Origin: Ancylomarina sp048268005
Lineage (GTDB): Bacteria; Bacteroidota; Bacteroidia; Bacteroidales; Marinifilaceae
Assembly: GCA_048268005.1 (NCBI GenBank)
Contig: JBLWWJ010000001.1
Span: 310,001 to 374,000, forward strand
Reading direction: 5' to 3'
Length of the DNA stretch: 64,000 bases
The notes under the pieces were generated by a model. That model worked only from the letters and a program-made list of their open reading frames with translations. It was not told the DNA's origin and searched no databases. This document shows, in pieces, positions 50,706 to 58,886 of the stretch. Position 1 is the first letter of the stretch; every line of letters begins with the position of its first letter. The translations under genes and the position numbers were made by a program.

Positions 50706-51244
50706 GTTTTCTGAAAAAAAGATCTAACCACTAATTAAACAAATGTTTCTCCTCCAGGTTTCTGAGCAATTCGAAGGGAGGAAGGAGTACCCGGTGGAGG
50801 TGATTTTAACTTCAAAAAAAATAACTAACCACAGATTACACAAATTTCACAGATTTAAAAAAAATCAAACCACTCATCAACACCAATGAACTTCGTTCCC
50901 GAAATTCCCCTTCGGTTTACATAGCCAAGGTTGATTCTGATTCTCGAGACCGCCTCACACTTTCATGTTATTTTTAATAGATTAAATCTGTGTCAATCTG
51001 GGGAATTTACTCGCAAGCTCGTTAACATGTTAGTGGTTCTATCTTTTGTTAAATCATATTTTATCAGTGTCTCTATTATTTTTTATCTTTTAACCTTCTT
51101 TGTCAGCCGTAGCAGTTTTCTGCGAAGGTGGTCTTTAACCTTTATCCTTGAATTTCCTTTAACCTTGTATTTCTTCACGTCTTCGATTAGCCTTTCTACT
51201 CAATAAAAGCCCCACTTCAGACAGTAAAATCGTGCTTGGCTAAC
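50706..51244. other. Repeat-rich intergenic region
   Basis: No gene is seen. It includes a REP-like hairpin near 50750-50805, ACCACAGATTACACAAATT-type phrases near 50825, and the dispersed repeat at 51094-51140. Confidence 0.55.
51094..51140. repeat. Dispersed ~47-bp repeat, copy 2
   Basis: CCTTCTTTGTC then GCCGTAGCAG-TTTT-CTGCGAAGG, homologous to 45757-45804. Both copies lie shortly before an extended promoter element. Confidence 0.8.
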
Positions 51245-51291
51245 TTGACAGATTTGACAACTTGTATTTTACTTTTAAAAAATTATTTTTG
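51245..51291 (+). promoter_or_regulatory. Extended promoter element: TTGACAGATTTGACA-N24-TATTTTTG
   Basis: The 15-nt element (51245-51259) is identical to that at 45836 and is again followed after 24 nt by TATTTTTG (51284-51291). A CTTG at 51261-51264 also gives a normal 19-nt spacing. The leader to the next gene would be about 255 nt and begins with a GGCCCT/AGGG-rich segment. Confidence 0.6.
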
Positions 51292-51520
51292 TTCGGCCCT
51301 AAAATAGGGTAGGGTCAAATGCGGGGTTTCTTGTTGTTTAATTGGAGTTGTGATTTTTTATCGTCTGGCTCTGGCATGTTGTACAAATCGAGAAATGAAT
51401 GATGAAAACTTTTTGTTATTATCAAAATAAGATTTACTTTCGAGTAAAATTTCTACTCAACCTTTATTTAGTCATAAATAAATGTTGTTTAGTCATGATA
51501 ATTGGTGTGGTGACGGGGAT

Positions 51521-51548
51521 AACCTTTAACCTTTAACCTTTAACCTTA
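51521..51548. repeat. Four tandem AACCTTT heptamers
   Basis: Three perfect copies plus AACCTTA end five bases before the GTG start of the next gene, so the array occupies the position of its ribosome-binding site. Confidence 0.9.
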
Positions 51549-51553
51549 AATAA

Positions 51554-52087
51554 GTGTTAGAAAGTTTAATCACCTCAAAAACGAGGATCAAAATATTATT
51601 GAAGTTCTTTCTGAATGTTCAGATGAAATCCTATTTGCGTGGCCTTGAGGCTGAGTTTGGAGAATCATCAAACGCCATTCGTTTGGAGCTGAACCGTATG
51701 GAAGAAGCCGGTTTGTTGGAGGCAGAATCTGAAGGAAATCGTAAGGTTTTTCATGCCAATACCAAACATCCGCTTTTTAACGATTTACATTCCATTATCC
51801 GCAAACATGTGGGTTTGGATAGTATCATAGAAGAGATTGCTGAGAAGTTGGGAAATTTAAAACGGGTTTACCTGACAGGCTCCTTTGCCAAGGGACAGGA
51901 CTCTAAAATAATTGACCTCTTGTTGGTGGCAGAAAGTATCGATAAGAATTACCTCAACACTTTGGTTGAGAAGGCTGAGGATTTAATTAATAGGAAAATA
52001 CGTTTACTGACAGTGAAGCCCGAAGAGGAGAGTTCTTTTGTGAAGAATGAAGCCTGCTTTTTGGTTTGGGAAAATATGAGTCATTAG
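51554..52087 (+). CDS. Winged-helix protein with minimal nucleotidyltransferase domain
   Basis: This 177-aa protein begins with a winged helix (SLITSKTRIKILLKFFLN, SSNAIRLELNRMEEAGLLEAE; about 4-65). It ends with a minimal nucleotidyltransferase fold (LKRVYLTGSFAKGQDSKIIDLLLVAE; about 98-123), showing the GS motif and an Asp in IIDLLLV. Such proteins are common near polysaccharide genes in Bacteroidota and may be transcription regulators. The likely start is GTG at 51554, as MLESLITSKTR is the conserved N-terminus. The last codons (MSH then stop) coincide with the heptamer array that follows. It heads the second part of the locus. Confidence 0.8.
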   Translation: MLESLITSKTRIKILLKFFLNVQMKSYLRGLEAEFGESSNAIRLELNRMEEAGLLEAESEGNRKVFHANTKHPLFNDLHSIIRKHVGLDSIIEEIAEKLGNLKRVYLTGSFAKGQDSKIIDLLLVAESIDKNYLNTLVEKAEDLINRKIRLLTVKPEEESSFVKNEACFLVWENMSH

Positions 52088-52134
52088 TCATTTGTCAATA
52101 GTCAACTATTGCCCAATGACTAATAAACTAATGA
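52077..52134. repeat. Heptamer array overlapping a stop codon
   Basis: GAGTCAT, TAGTCAT, TTGTCAA, TAGTCAA and CTATTGC units begin inside the coding region of the previous gene, whose TAG stop is part of a unit, and continue as CCAATGACTAATAAACTAA. Confidence 0.8.
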
Positions 52135-52200
52135 CTTCCGTTAGCTATAGGGGTGAAAGTTTAAAACAAAGAAATAACAACATATAGAATTAAAACTAAG

Positions 52201-53643
52201 ATGAATACAAAAAAGATTACAAATATCTGCTGTATTGGTGCTGGTTACGTTGGCGGTCCTACTATGGCTGTTTTAGCGCAAAAATGCCCACATATCAAAG
52301 TGACTGTTGTGGATATGAATAAACAACGCATTGCCGATTGGAATGATACAGATTTAGATAAGTTGCCTATTTATGAGCCTGGATTAGCTGATGTGGTAGC
52401 AGAAGCTCGTGGTCGTAATTTGTTTTTTTCTACAGATGTTGATCAAGCCATCGATGAAGCAGAAATGATATTTATCTCGGTGAATACGCCTACCAAGACC
52501 TATGGGGTTGGTAAAGGTATGGCAGCTGACCTAAAATATATCGAGCTTTGCGCCAGACAAATTGCCAGAGTATCTAAGGATGATAAAATTGTGGTTGAGA
52601 AATCAACTTTGCCTGTGCGTACAGCAGCAGCCCTTCGTACCATATTAACGTCGACAGGTAACGGGGTGAAGTTTGATATTTTGTCCAGTCCGGAGTTTTT
52701 AGCTGAAGGAACCGCTGTTCAGGATTTGCACAATCCGGATCGTTTCCTAATTGGTGGGGAACAAACTGAAAGTGGCGAAGCTGCTGTTCAAGCTTTGGTA
52801 GATATTTATTTAAACTGGGTACCTCGTGAAAACATTGTGACAACTCGTGTTTGGTCTTCGGAATTATCAAAATTGACCGCTAATGCCTTTTTGGCGCAGC
52901 GGGTATCATCTATTAATGCCATTTCTGCCCTTTGTGAACGCACGGGTGCTGATGTGGATGAAATTGCACGTGCCATCGGGAAGGATTCTCGTATTGGAGC
53001 GAAGTTCTTAAAATCGTCTGTTGGTTTTGGTGGTTCATGTTTCCAAAAAGACATTTTAAACCTGGTTTACCTTTGCCAGCATTTCAATTTGCCCGAGGTT
53101 GCTGAATATTGGGCACAGGTGATTAAGATGAACGACTTTCAAAAGCATCGTTTTGCTAAGAATATAATAGATTCTTTATTTAATACCGTATCAGGTAAGA
53201 AAATAGCTTTTTTGGGTTGGGCCTTTAAGAAGGATACCAACGATACACGTGAAACAGCTGCTATTTATGTGGCTGATGAATTACTTCAGGATCGTGCTGA
53301 AATTCATGTTTATGATCCTAAGGTAACAGAAGAGCAAATCTTTGCTGATTTGGAATATTTACAAACCCATCGTGTTGGGCAATATGTGGAGCAAGGTGAA
53401 ATGATGTCTATGGACGAGATTCGTTCTTTGGTAACGGTTCACTCTGATCCGTATGAATCAATGGAATCTGCTCATGCAACAGCTATACTAACTGAATGGG
53501 ATGAATTCAAAACTTACGATTGGAACAAAGTTTATACAAACATGTTAAAACCAGCCTTTGTTTTTGATGGTAGAAATATTGTTGATAAGAAACAATTGGC
53601 GGAGATCGGGTTTGAAGTTTATAATATAGGTAAAGGAAAATAA
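52201..53643 (+). CDS. ugd: UDP-glucose 6-dehydrogenase
   Basis: This 480-aa enzyme oxidises UDP-glucose twice to UDP-glucuronate with NAD+. The N-terminal Rossmann motif is CCIGAGYVGGPTMAVLAQ. The central region contains EKSTLPVRTA and SSPEFLAEGTAV. The catalytic Cys is in GFGGSCFQKDILNLVYL. The C-terminal UDP-binding domain includes GWAFKKDTNDTRETAA. The length and CPHIKVTVVD start resemble the longer animal/plant-type UGDH. It supplies UDP-GlcA to the epimerase encoded two genes downstream; the next gene begins 8 bp later. Confidence 0.93.
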   Translation: MNTKKITNICCIGAGYVGGPTMAVLAQKCPHIKVTVVDMNKQRIADWNDTDLDKLPIYEPGLADVVAEARGRNLFFSTDVDQAIDEAEMIFISVNTPTKTYGVGKGMAADLKYIELCARQIARVSKDDKIVVEKSTLPVRTAAALRTILTSTGNGVKFDILSSPEFLAEGTAVQDLHNPDRFLIGGEQTESGEAAVQALVDIYLNWVPRENIVTTRVWSSELSKLTANAFLAQRVSSINAISALCERTGADVDEIARAIGKDSRIGAKFLKSSVGFGGSCFQKDILNLVYLCQHFNLPEVAEYWAQVIKMNDFQKHRFAKNIIDSLFNTVSGKKIAFLGWAFKKDTNDTRETAAIYVADELLQDRAEIHVYDPKVTEEQIFADLEYLQTHRVGQYVEQGEMMSMDEIRSLVTVHSDPYESMESAHATAILTEWDEFKTYDWNKVYTNMLKPAFVFDGRNIVDKKQLAEIGFEVYNIGKGK

Positions 53644-53650
53644 AATTGTA

Positions 53651-54940
53651 ATGAAAAAAGATATAAAAATTGCTGTAATAGGCCTTGGCTATGTAGGTCT
53701 TCCATTAGCTGTTGAATTTGCTAAGAAATACTCTGTTGTAGGTTTTGATATTAATCAATCTCGAGTTGATGAGTTAAATAATGGAACAGATTCTACTTTG
53801 GAGGTTGATGATGCTAATTTACAATCTGTTTTGTTGGTAGATCAACCCGATAATATAGGAATGTCCTTGACTACCGAGAAAGATGCCCTAAAAGACTGTA
53901 ATTACTATATTGTTACAGTACCTACTCCTACAGATAAAAATAATCGTCCGGTTCTAACTCCTTTGGTTAAGGCTTCGGAAACTGTTGGGGCTGTGCTTTC
54001 CAAAGACGATATTGTTATTTATGAATCGACTGTTTATCCTGGTGCAACTGAAGAGGACTGTGTGCCTGTTTTGGAGGCAAGTTCAGGGATGAAATTCAAT
54101 AAGGATTTCTTTGTAGGATACTCTCCTGAGCGAATCAATCCTGGAGATAAGGAACATACTGTTACAAAAATCTTAAAGGTAACATCAGGTTCAACACCCG
54201 AAATAGGAGAAAAAGTAAATGAGCTTTATAAGTCTGTTATAGTTGCGGGTACTCATTTGGCACCAAATATTAAAGTTGCTGAAGCTGCGAAGGTGATAGA
54301 AAATTCTCAACGTGATATCAATATTGCTTTTGTTAATGAGTTGTCAAAAATCTTTAATAACCTGGGAATAGATACGAATGATGTATTAGATGCTGCAGGT
54401 ACAAAATGGAACTTCCTGAAATTCACTCCAGGTTTGGTTGGTGGACACTGTATAGGTGTGGATCCTTATTATTTAGCGCAAAAAGCGCAGGAAACAGGAT
54501 ATAATCCTGAAATAATCTTAGCTGGTAGACGCATGAATGATGGTATGGGTGAATGGGTAGCATCCCAGATTGTTAAATTACTCATTCAAAAAGGGCATGC
54601 CGTAAGAAATAGTAATGTACTGGTTCTTGGAATTACGTTTAAAGAAAATTGCCCAGATATTCGTAATACCAAAGCGATTGATGTGATCAATGAACTGAAA
54701 CAATACGGATGTGATGTAGACGTGTACGATCCTTGGGCAAATAAAGAAGAGGTTAAGCAAGAATATGGACTTGACTTAGTTGATGCATATGATGAAAAAA
54801 AATACGATGCTGTAACACTTGCAGTTGCTCATAATGAATTTAAAGAATTAGACTTGTCTGGTTTGCGTAATGGACATGAGGCCGTTATCTATGACATTAA
54901 AGGTATTTGGAATAAAGAATTAATTGACGGGAGATTGTAA
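53651..54940 (+). CDS. Nucleotide-sugar dehydrogenase (TviB/WbpO-like, UDP-HexNAc dehydrogenase)
   Basis: This 429-aa dehydrogenase shares fold and chemistry with Ugd but belongs to the branch oxidising UDP-N-acetylhexosamines (TviB/VipA type). Landmarks are IAVIGLGYVGLPLAVEFAKK, VPTPTDKNNRPVLTPL, YESTVYPGATEEDC, the catalytic region GLVGGHCIGVDPYYLA and the C-terminal GITFKENCPDIRNTKAIDV. The product would be UDP-GlcNAcA or UDP-GalNAcA. Both dehydrogenases in one operon imply two different acidic sugars in the polysaccharide, or one acidic amino sugar plus a uronate. Confidence 0.9.
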   Translation: MKKDIKIAVIGLGYVGLPLAVEFAKKYSVVGFDINQSRVDELNNGTDSTLEVDDANLQSVLLVDQPDNIGMSLTTEKDALKDCNYYIVTVPTPTDKNNRPVLTPLVKASETVGAVLSKDDIVIYESTVYPGATEEDCVPVLEASSGMKFNKDFFVGYSPERINPGDKEHTVTKILKVTSGSTPEIGEKVNELYKSVIVAGTHLAPNIKVAEAAKVIENSQRDINIAFVNELSKIFNNLGIDTNDVLDAAGTKWNFLKFTPGLVGGHCIGVDPYYLAQKAQETGYNPEIILAGRRMNDGMGEWVASQIVKLLIQKGHAVRNSNVLVLGITFKENCPDIRNTKAIDVINELKQYGCDVDVYDPWANKEEVKQEYGLDLVDAYDEKKYDAVTLAVAHNEFKELDLSGLRNGHEAVIYDIKGIWNKELIDGRL

Positions 54941-54944
54941 GAAT

Positions 54945-56000
54945 ATGAAAGTACTTATAACAGGAACAGCTGGTTTTATTGGATTTCATTTAGCAAAGAA
55001 ATTATTAGATAGAGGTGATGAAGTCGTTGGGATAGATAATATTAATGATTATTATGACGTCAATTTGAAATATGCTAGATTAGCTGAAACAGGAATTTCT
55101 AGAGATGCTGAAAATTGGCATACGACTATACAATCGACAAAATATCCAAATTATCGTTTTGTAAGGATGAATTTGGAAGACCGTGATCAGTTGAATCAAT
55201 TATTTCAAGAAGAAAAATTTGACAAGGTGTGTAACCTAGCTGCACAGGCTGGAGTGAGATATAGTTTGGAAAATCCTCATGCTTATATTGAAAGCAATAT
55301 TGTAGGTTTTATAAATATACTAGAAGCTTGTCGACATCACAATATTAAACATTTAGCTTATGCGAGTTCTTCTAGTGTATATGGTAATAACACCAAAATG
55401 CCCTTAAGTACTGCTGATAGTGTAGATCATCCAATAAGTTTGTATGCTGCCACAAAAAAGAGCAATGAACTAATGGCACATACTTACTCTCATTTGTTTG
55501 GAGTGCCTACGACTGGCTTACGTTTCTTTACGGTATATGGACCGTGGGGACGACCAGATATGGCTCTTTTTCTTTTTACAGAGGCCATCTCAAAAGGGGA
55601 ACCGATTAAAGTTTTTAATAATGGAGATATGGTTCGTGATTTTACTTTCGTTAGTGATATTGTTGAAGGTATTACAAGAGTTATCGATAATCCCCCAAAA
55701 CCTTGTGATCAAGGGAATATTGATGCTTCTAGAAGTAATACGGCTTCATATAAAGTTTTTAATATTGGGAACTCTAACCCTGTGAAATTGCTTGATTACA
55801 TAAAAGCCATTGAAGATAATTTAGGGAAAGAAGCAATAAAAACACTATATCCAATGCAGCCTGGTGATGTTCCTCGTACTGAAGCCGATGTATCTGATTT
55901 AATATCTGACCTAGGTTATAAACCAAATACTACGGTGCAAAAAGGAATTGAAGAGTTTATAAAATGGTATACAAGCTACAATAATTTAATAGCACAGTAA
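54945..56000 (+). CDS. UDP-glucuronate 4-epimerase-like NAD-dependent epimerase
   Basis: This 351-aa extended short-chain dehydrogenase has GTAGFIGFHLA, the catalytic YAATKKSNE (Tyr/Lys) and FFTVYGPWGRPDMALFLFT, which is typical of CapI/GAE UDP-glucuronate 4-epimerases. It should interconvert UDP-GlcA and UDP-GalA. The frame extends to a TTG at 54924; ATG at 54945 (MKVLITGTAGF) is the natural start, four bases after the previous stop. The epimerase could alternatively act on the UDP-HexNAcA made by its neighbour, as in the TviB-TviC pair. Confidence 0.9.
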   Translation: MKVLITGTAGFIGFHLAKKLLDRGDEVVGIDNINDYYDVNLKYARLAETGISRDAENWHTTIQSTKYPNYRFVRMNLEDRDQLNQLFQEEKFDKVCNLAAQAGVRYSLENPHAYIESNIVGFINILEACRHHNIKHLAYASSSSVYGNNTKMPLSTADSVDHPISLYAATKKSNELMAHTYSHLFGVPTTGLRFFTVYGPWGRPDMALFLFTEAISKGEPIKVFNNGDMVRDFTFVSDIVEGITRVIDNPPKPCDQGNIDASRSNTASYKVFNIGNSNPVKLLDYIKAIEDNLGKEAIKTLYPMQPGDVPRTEADVSDLISDLGYKPNTTVQKGIEEFIKWYTSYNNLIAQ

Positions 56001-56001
56001 A

Positions 56002-57522
56002 ATGGCGTCTTTAAAACGTAATGTTATTGCTAATTACGTAGGCAAATCTTGGTCTGCAGTTTTAGGAATAGTACTAGTTCCTGTATATATTAAATTTGTT
56101 GGGATTGAGGCGTATGGCTTGGTTGGTTTTTCTGCAACACTTGCGAGTGTTATGAGTTTACTTAACCTTGGATTTGGTGCTACTATAAATCGTGAATTGG
56201 CAAAGCGTTCTGTGCTTCCAGATAGTGGAAAATCTCAGAGAGATTTAGTTCGTACTTTAGAAACAATCTACTGGGGAATTGCGATTTTTTCAGGTGTTAT
56301 TGTAATATTTGGTGCATCTTTTATCACTAACTCATGGATTAATATTGAAAATCTGGACTCTAATGTAGTTTTAAAATCAATTCAACTTATGGGAATTTCG
56401 GTTGCACTGAGATTTCCTATGGCGTTGTATCAGGGTGGATTGATGGGACTTCAGAAACAAGTTTTAGTTAATGGTATTTTAATTGCTAATGGAACTTTGC
56501 GCGGAATCGGTGCTGTTTTAGTATTATGGCTAATTTCGCCGTCAATTTATGTCTTTTTTGCATGGCAGGCATTTACAAGTTTGACAGGAAGTCTGGCATT
56601 ATTCGTGGCTGTATGGAAAAGTCTGCCAAAATCAAAAGCTAGACCCAAATTTAGATTTATTATTTTGAAGGAAGTATGGAAATACGCAGCAGCAATGTCT
56701 GTAAGTGCAATTGTTGGTGTTGTTTTATCTCAATTAGATAAAATAATTTTAAGCAAAATGCTTCCTTTAAAGATCTTTGCATATTACACTATTGCTACTA
56801 CTGTTGCTTCCGCTGTATGGATGATAATAATACCCTTTAATCAAGCAATATTTCCCAAATTAGTTCAATTATATGAAGAACGAAAAAAATCAGAACTGAT
56901 TAATCTGTTTCACATATCAACCCAAGTATTATCTTTGATTCTTTTACCTGTAAGTGGAATTCTGATATTTTATTCAAAAGAAATTCTTACTATTTGGCTT
57001 GATGATCCCACTGTCGTGGAGAATGCATATTTAATAATGAGTCTTTTAGTTACAGGGACTATGCTGAATGGTTTGGCAACAATTCCTTCGGCAAGTGCAC
57101 CTGCATTTGGTTGGCCAATGCTTGTTACTTACACGAATTTATTACAAGCAATAATAATAATCCCATTGATTATTATTATGGTTTATTGGCTGGAGGCTAT
57201 TGGGGCTGCTATTTCATGGATAGTTATGAATAGTACATATCTAGTCTTTATGACACCTATCTTTTTTAAGCGCCATTTTAAGAATGAGAAATGGAGGTGG
57301 TATATTAATGACATTGGAATTCCATTGTTATTATCTTTTTGTTTGTGTTTTCTTTCAAAAGCGTTGTATGTTGAATCTTCTTCTAAACTGGTAATGTTTT
57401 GTTGGTTATGTGTAACTGGTTTTATAGTTTTAATTTTAACAGGGTTATCGATGCCTCAGCTAAGAGAGATGGGGCTGAAAAAGATTAAGTATTTCGGGCT
57501 TAGTAAAGGATTGAAATTATGA
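56002..57522 (+). CDS. Wzx-type polysaccharide flippase
   Basis: This 506-aa polytopic protein of the MATE/MVF (polysaccharide transport) family flips lipid-linked repeat units across the inner membrane. It has about 12-14 hydrophobic segments. The N-terminus RNVIANYVGKSWSAVLGIVLVPVYIK (in two halves) and the conserved LNLGFGATINREL support the family. It starts one base after the epimerase stop and overlaps the next gene by four bases. The base composition from here on is notably A/T-rich, as in many variable capsule regions. Confidence 0.9.
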   Translation: MASLKRNVIANYVGKSWSAVLGIVLVPVYIKFVGIEAYGLVGFSATLASVMSLLNLGFGATINRELAKRSVLPDSGKSQRDLVRTLETIYWGIAIFSGVIVIFGASFITNSWINIENLDSNVVLKSIQLMGISVALRFPMALYQGGLMGLQKQVLVNGILIANGTLRGIGAVLVLWLISPSIYVFFAWQAFTSLTGSLALFVAVWKSLPKSKARPKFRFIILKEVWKYAAAMSVSAIVGVVLSQLDKIILSKMLPLKIFAYYTIATTVASAVWMIIIPFNQAIFPKLVQLYEERKKSELINLFHISTQVLSLILLPVSGILIFYSKEILTIWLDDPTVVENAYLIMSLLVTGTMLNGLATIPSASAPAFGWPMLVTYTNLLQAIIIIPLIIIMVYWLEAIGAAISWIVMNSTYLVFMTPIFFKRHFKNEKWRWYINDIGIPLLLSFCLCFLSKALYVESSSKLVMFCWLCVTGFIVLILTGLSMPQLREMGLKKIKYFGLSKGLKL

Positions 57523-58097
57523 GAAAAATATCATTAAATAAGGTCGTTGAAAAATATATAGAAATAGGATTTTTTCAAACATTTAAATTAGCTATCCGCT
57601 ACCTTAAATCCGAATTGAAATTTTGGAGAGGATCTTATATTGCAAAGTCAGCAAGTTTGAAAAATAGAAGATTGATTGATATTAAAAATCGAGCTGAAAT
57701 ACAAGAATATGTAATTATAAGAACACGACGTAATCGAGTTGTAATTGGAGAATATACACAAATTAATCCTTTTACTGTTATTTATGGAGGTAGTGGAGTA
57801 AATATAGGTAAACATGTAATGATTGCTCCACACTGTATGATAGCATCGGGAAATCATGATTTTAAGCAAATTGAAAATCCAATACGACATGCAGGTAATT
57901 TAACTAAAGGACCAATTTTTATAGAAGATGGTGTATGGATAGGTGCTAATACAACAATTACAGATGGTGTAAGGATCGGACATGATGCAGTTGTTGCTGC
58001 CGGAAGTGTAGTCACTAAGGAAGTTGCTCCTTATGATATTGTTGCTGGTGTTCCTGCTAGAATTATTGGAAATAGATTGAGTATAAGTAATCGATGA
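57519..58097 (+). CDS. Hexapeptide-repeat acyltransferase 1
   Basis: This 192-aa left-handed beta-helix transferase shows repeated [LIV]Gxxxx units, for example VNIGKHVMIAPHCMIASGNHDF, GVWIGANTTITDGVRIGHDAVVAAGSVV and the terminal DIVAGVPARIIG. His in the SGNHDF motif is the usual catalytic base. It probably acetylates a sugar of the repeat unit. It overlaps wzx by ATGA, indicating coupled translation. Confidence 0.9.
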   Translation: MRKISLNKVVEKYIEIGFFQTFKLAIRYLKSELKFWRGSYIAKSASLKNRRLIDIKNRAEIQEYVIIRTRRNRVVIGEYTQINPFTVIYGGSGVNIGKHVMIAPHCMIASGNHDFKQIENPIRHAGNLTKGPIFIEDGVWIGANTTITDGVRIGHDAVVAAGSVVTKEVAPYDIVAGVPARIIGNRLSISNR

Positions 58098-58145
58098 AAA
58101 TCGAATTTGTTTTTTTTAGAAATATTAAATTTTGAAAAGCCAAAT

Positions 58146-58730
58146 ATGAAATTGCTGAGTTTGAATAAGTCAATAAGTATGGTGAGTAAATTCATTTCTT
58201 CTCCTGATAAGTTTTGGTATTTAAAAGGTTTCTTTTACGTTCTAATATTTAGGAAACGATTTGTGAAAATTTCATTTCCTTTAAAAAAATATAAAAACGT
58301 CTGTGTTTTAAATAAAGGGAATATTGAATTTGGAGAAAATATTACCCTAGCAAATAATTGTTATTTATCCCCGGTGTCACTGAAAATTGGAAATAATTGT
58401 TGGTTAGGTGTTAATAATTTTATTTGCGGAACAGTTGTCATAGGAAATGATGTGCATTTAGGTCCTAATGTTTGTATACCTGGGGCTACTCATAACATTA
58501 ATTCAGATAAGCCTATTTCAAAAAGTGGGTCAACTTTTAACGGAACAATTATTGAGGATTATGTCTGGGTTGGGAGTAATGTAACAATTGCAGATGGTGT
58601 TACAATAGGAAAAGGAGCTGTTGTTTCAGCTAATAGTTTTGTAAATAAAGATGTTCCAACAAATACAGTTGTAGGAGGTGTCCCTGCTAAATTTCTTAAA
58701 AAGAGAATTAGGATTAATGAAAATTATTGA
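58146..58730 (+). CDS. Hexapeptide-repeat acyltransferase 2
   Basis: This 194-aa protein of the same fold has VSLKIGNNCWLGVNNFICGTVVIGNDVHLGPN (spread over three coils), GATHNINSD with the likely catalytic His, DYVWVGSNVTIADGVTIGKGAVV and VVGGVPAKFL at the end. The frame opens at a TTG at 58107, but ATG at 58146 (MKLLSLNKSISMVSKF) is preferred. A 156-bp gap with one unconvincing 53-codon frame follows. Confidence 0.87.
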   Translation: MKLLSLNKSISMVSKFISSPDKFWYLKGFFYVLIFRKRFVKISFPLKKYKNVCVLNKGNIEFGENITLANNCYLSPVSLKIGNNCWLGVNNFICGTVVIGNDVHLGPNVCIPGATHNINSDKPISKSGSTFNGTIIEDYVWVGSNVTIADGVTIGKGAVVSANSFVNKDVPTNTVVGGVPAKFLKKRIRINENY

Positions 58731-58886
58731 TTGTTGCAATTGGATCTTATCATTCGTAGGATTTTTTTTCATTTTAATAAGATGCAGAAATAATTTATTG
58801 ATAGATATTTGCACTAGCAAAGTTTATAAACTCGTAATTAATGCTTCTATTCAAACAAATGATTTGAAGCGACAGTAAAATAATAT

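Noticed and set aside
50931..51206. 91-codon plus-strand frame before the second extended promoter
   Set aside because: It spans the dispersed 47-bp repeat and other repeat phrases; no coding signature.
58720..58878. 53-codon frame after acyltransferase 2 (starts inside its end)
   Set aside because: Hydrophobic and Cys-rich but too short and without family features; may be a remnant of a lost gene, but not supportable.
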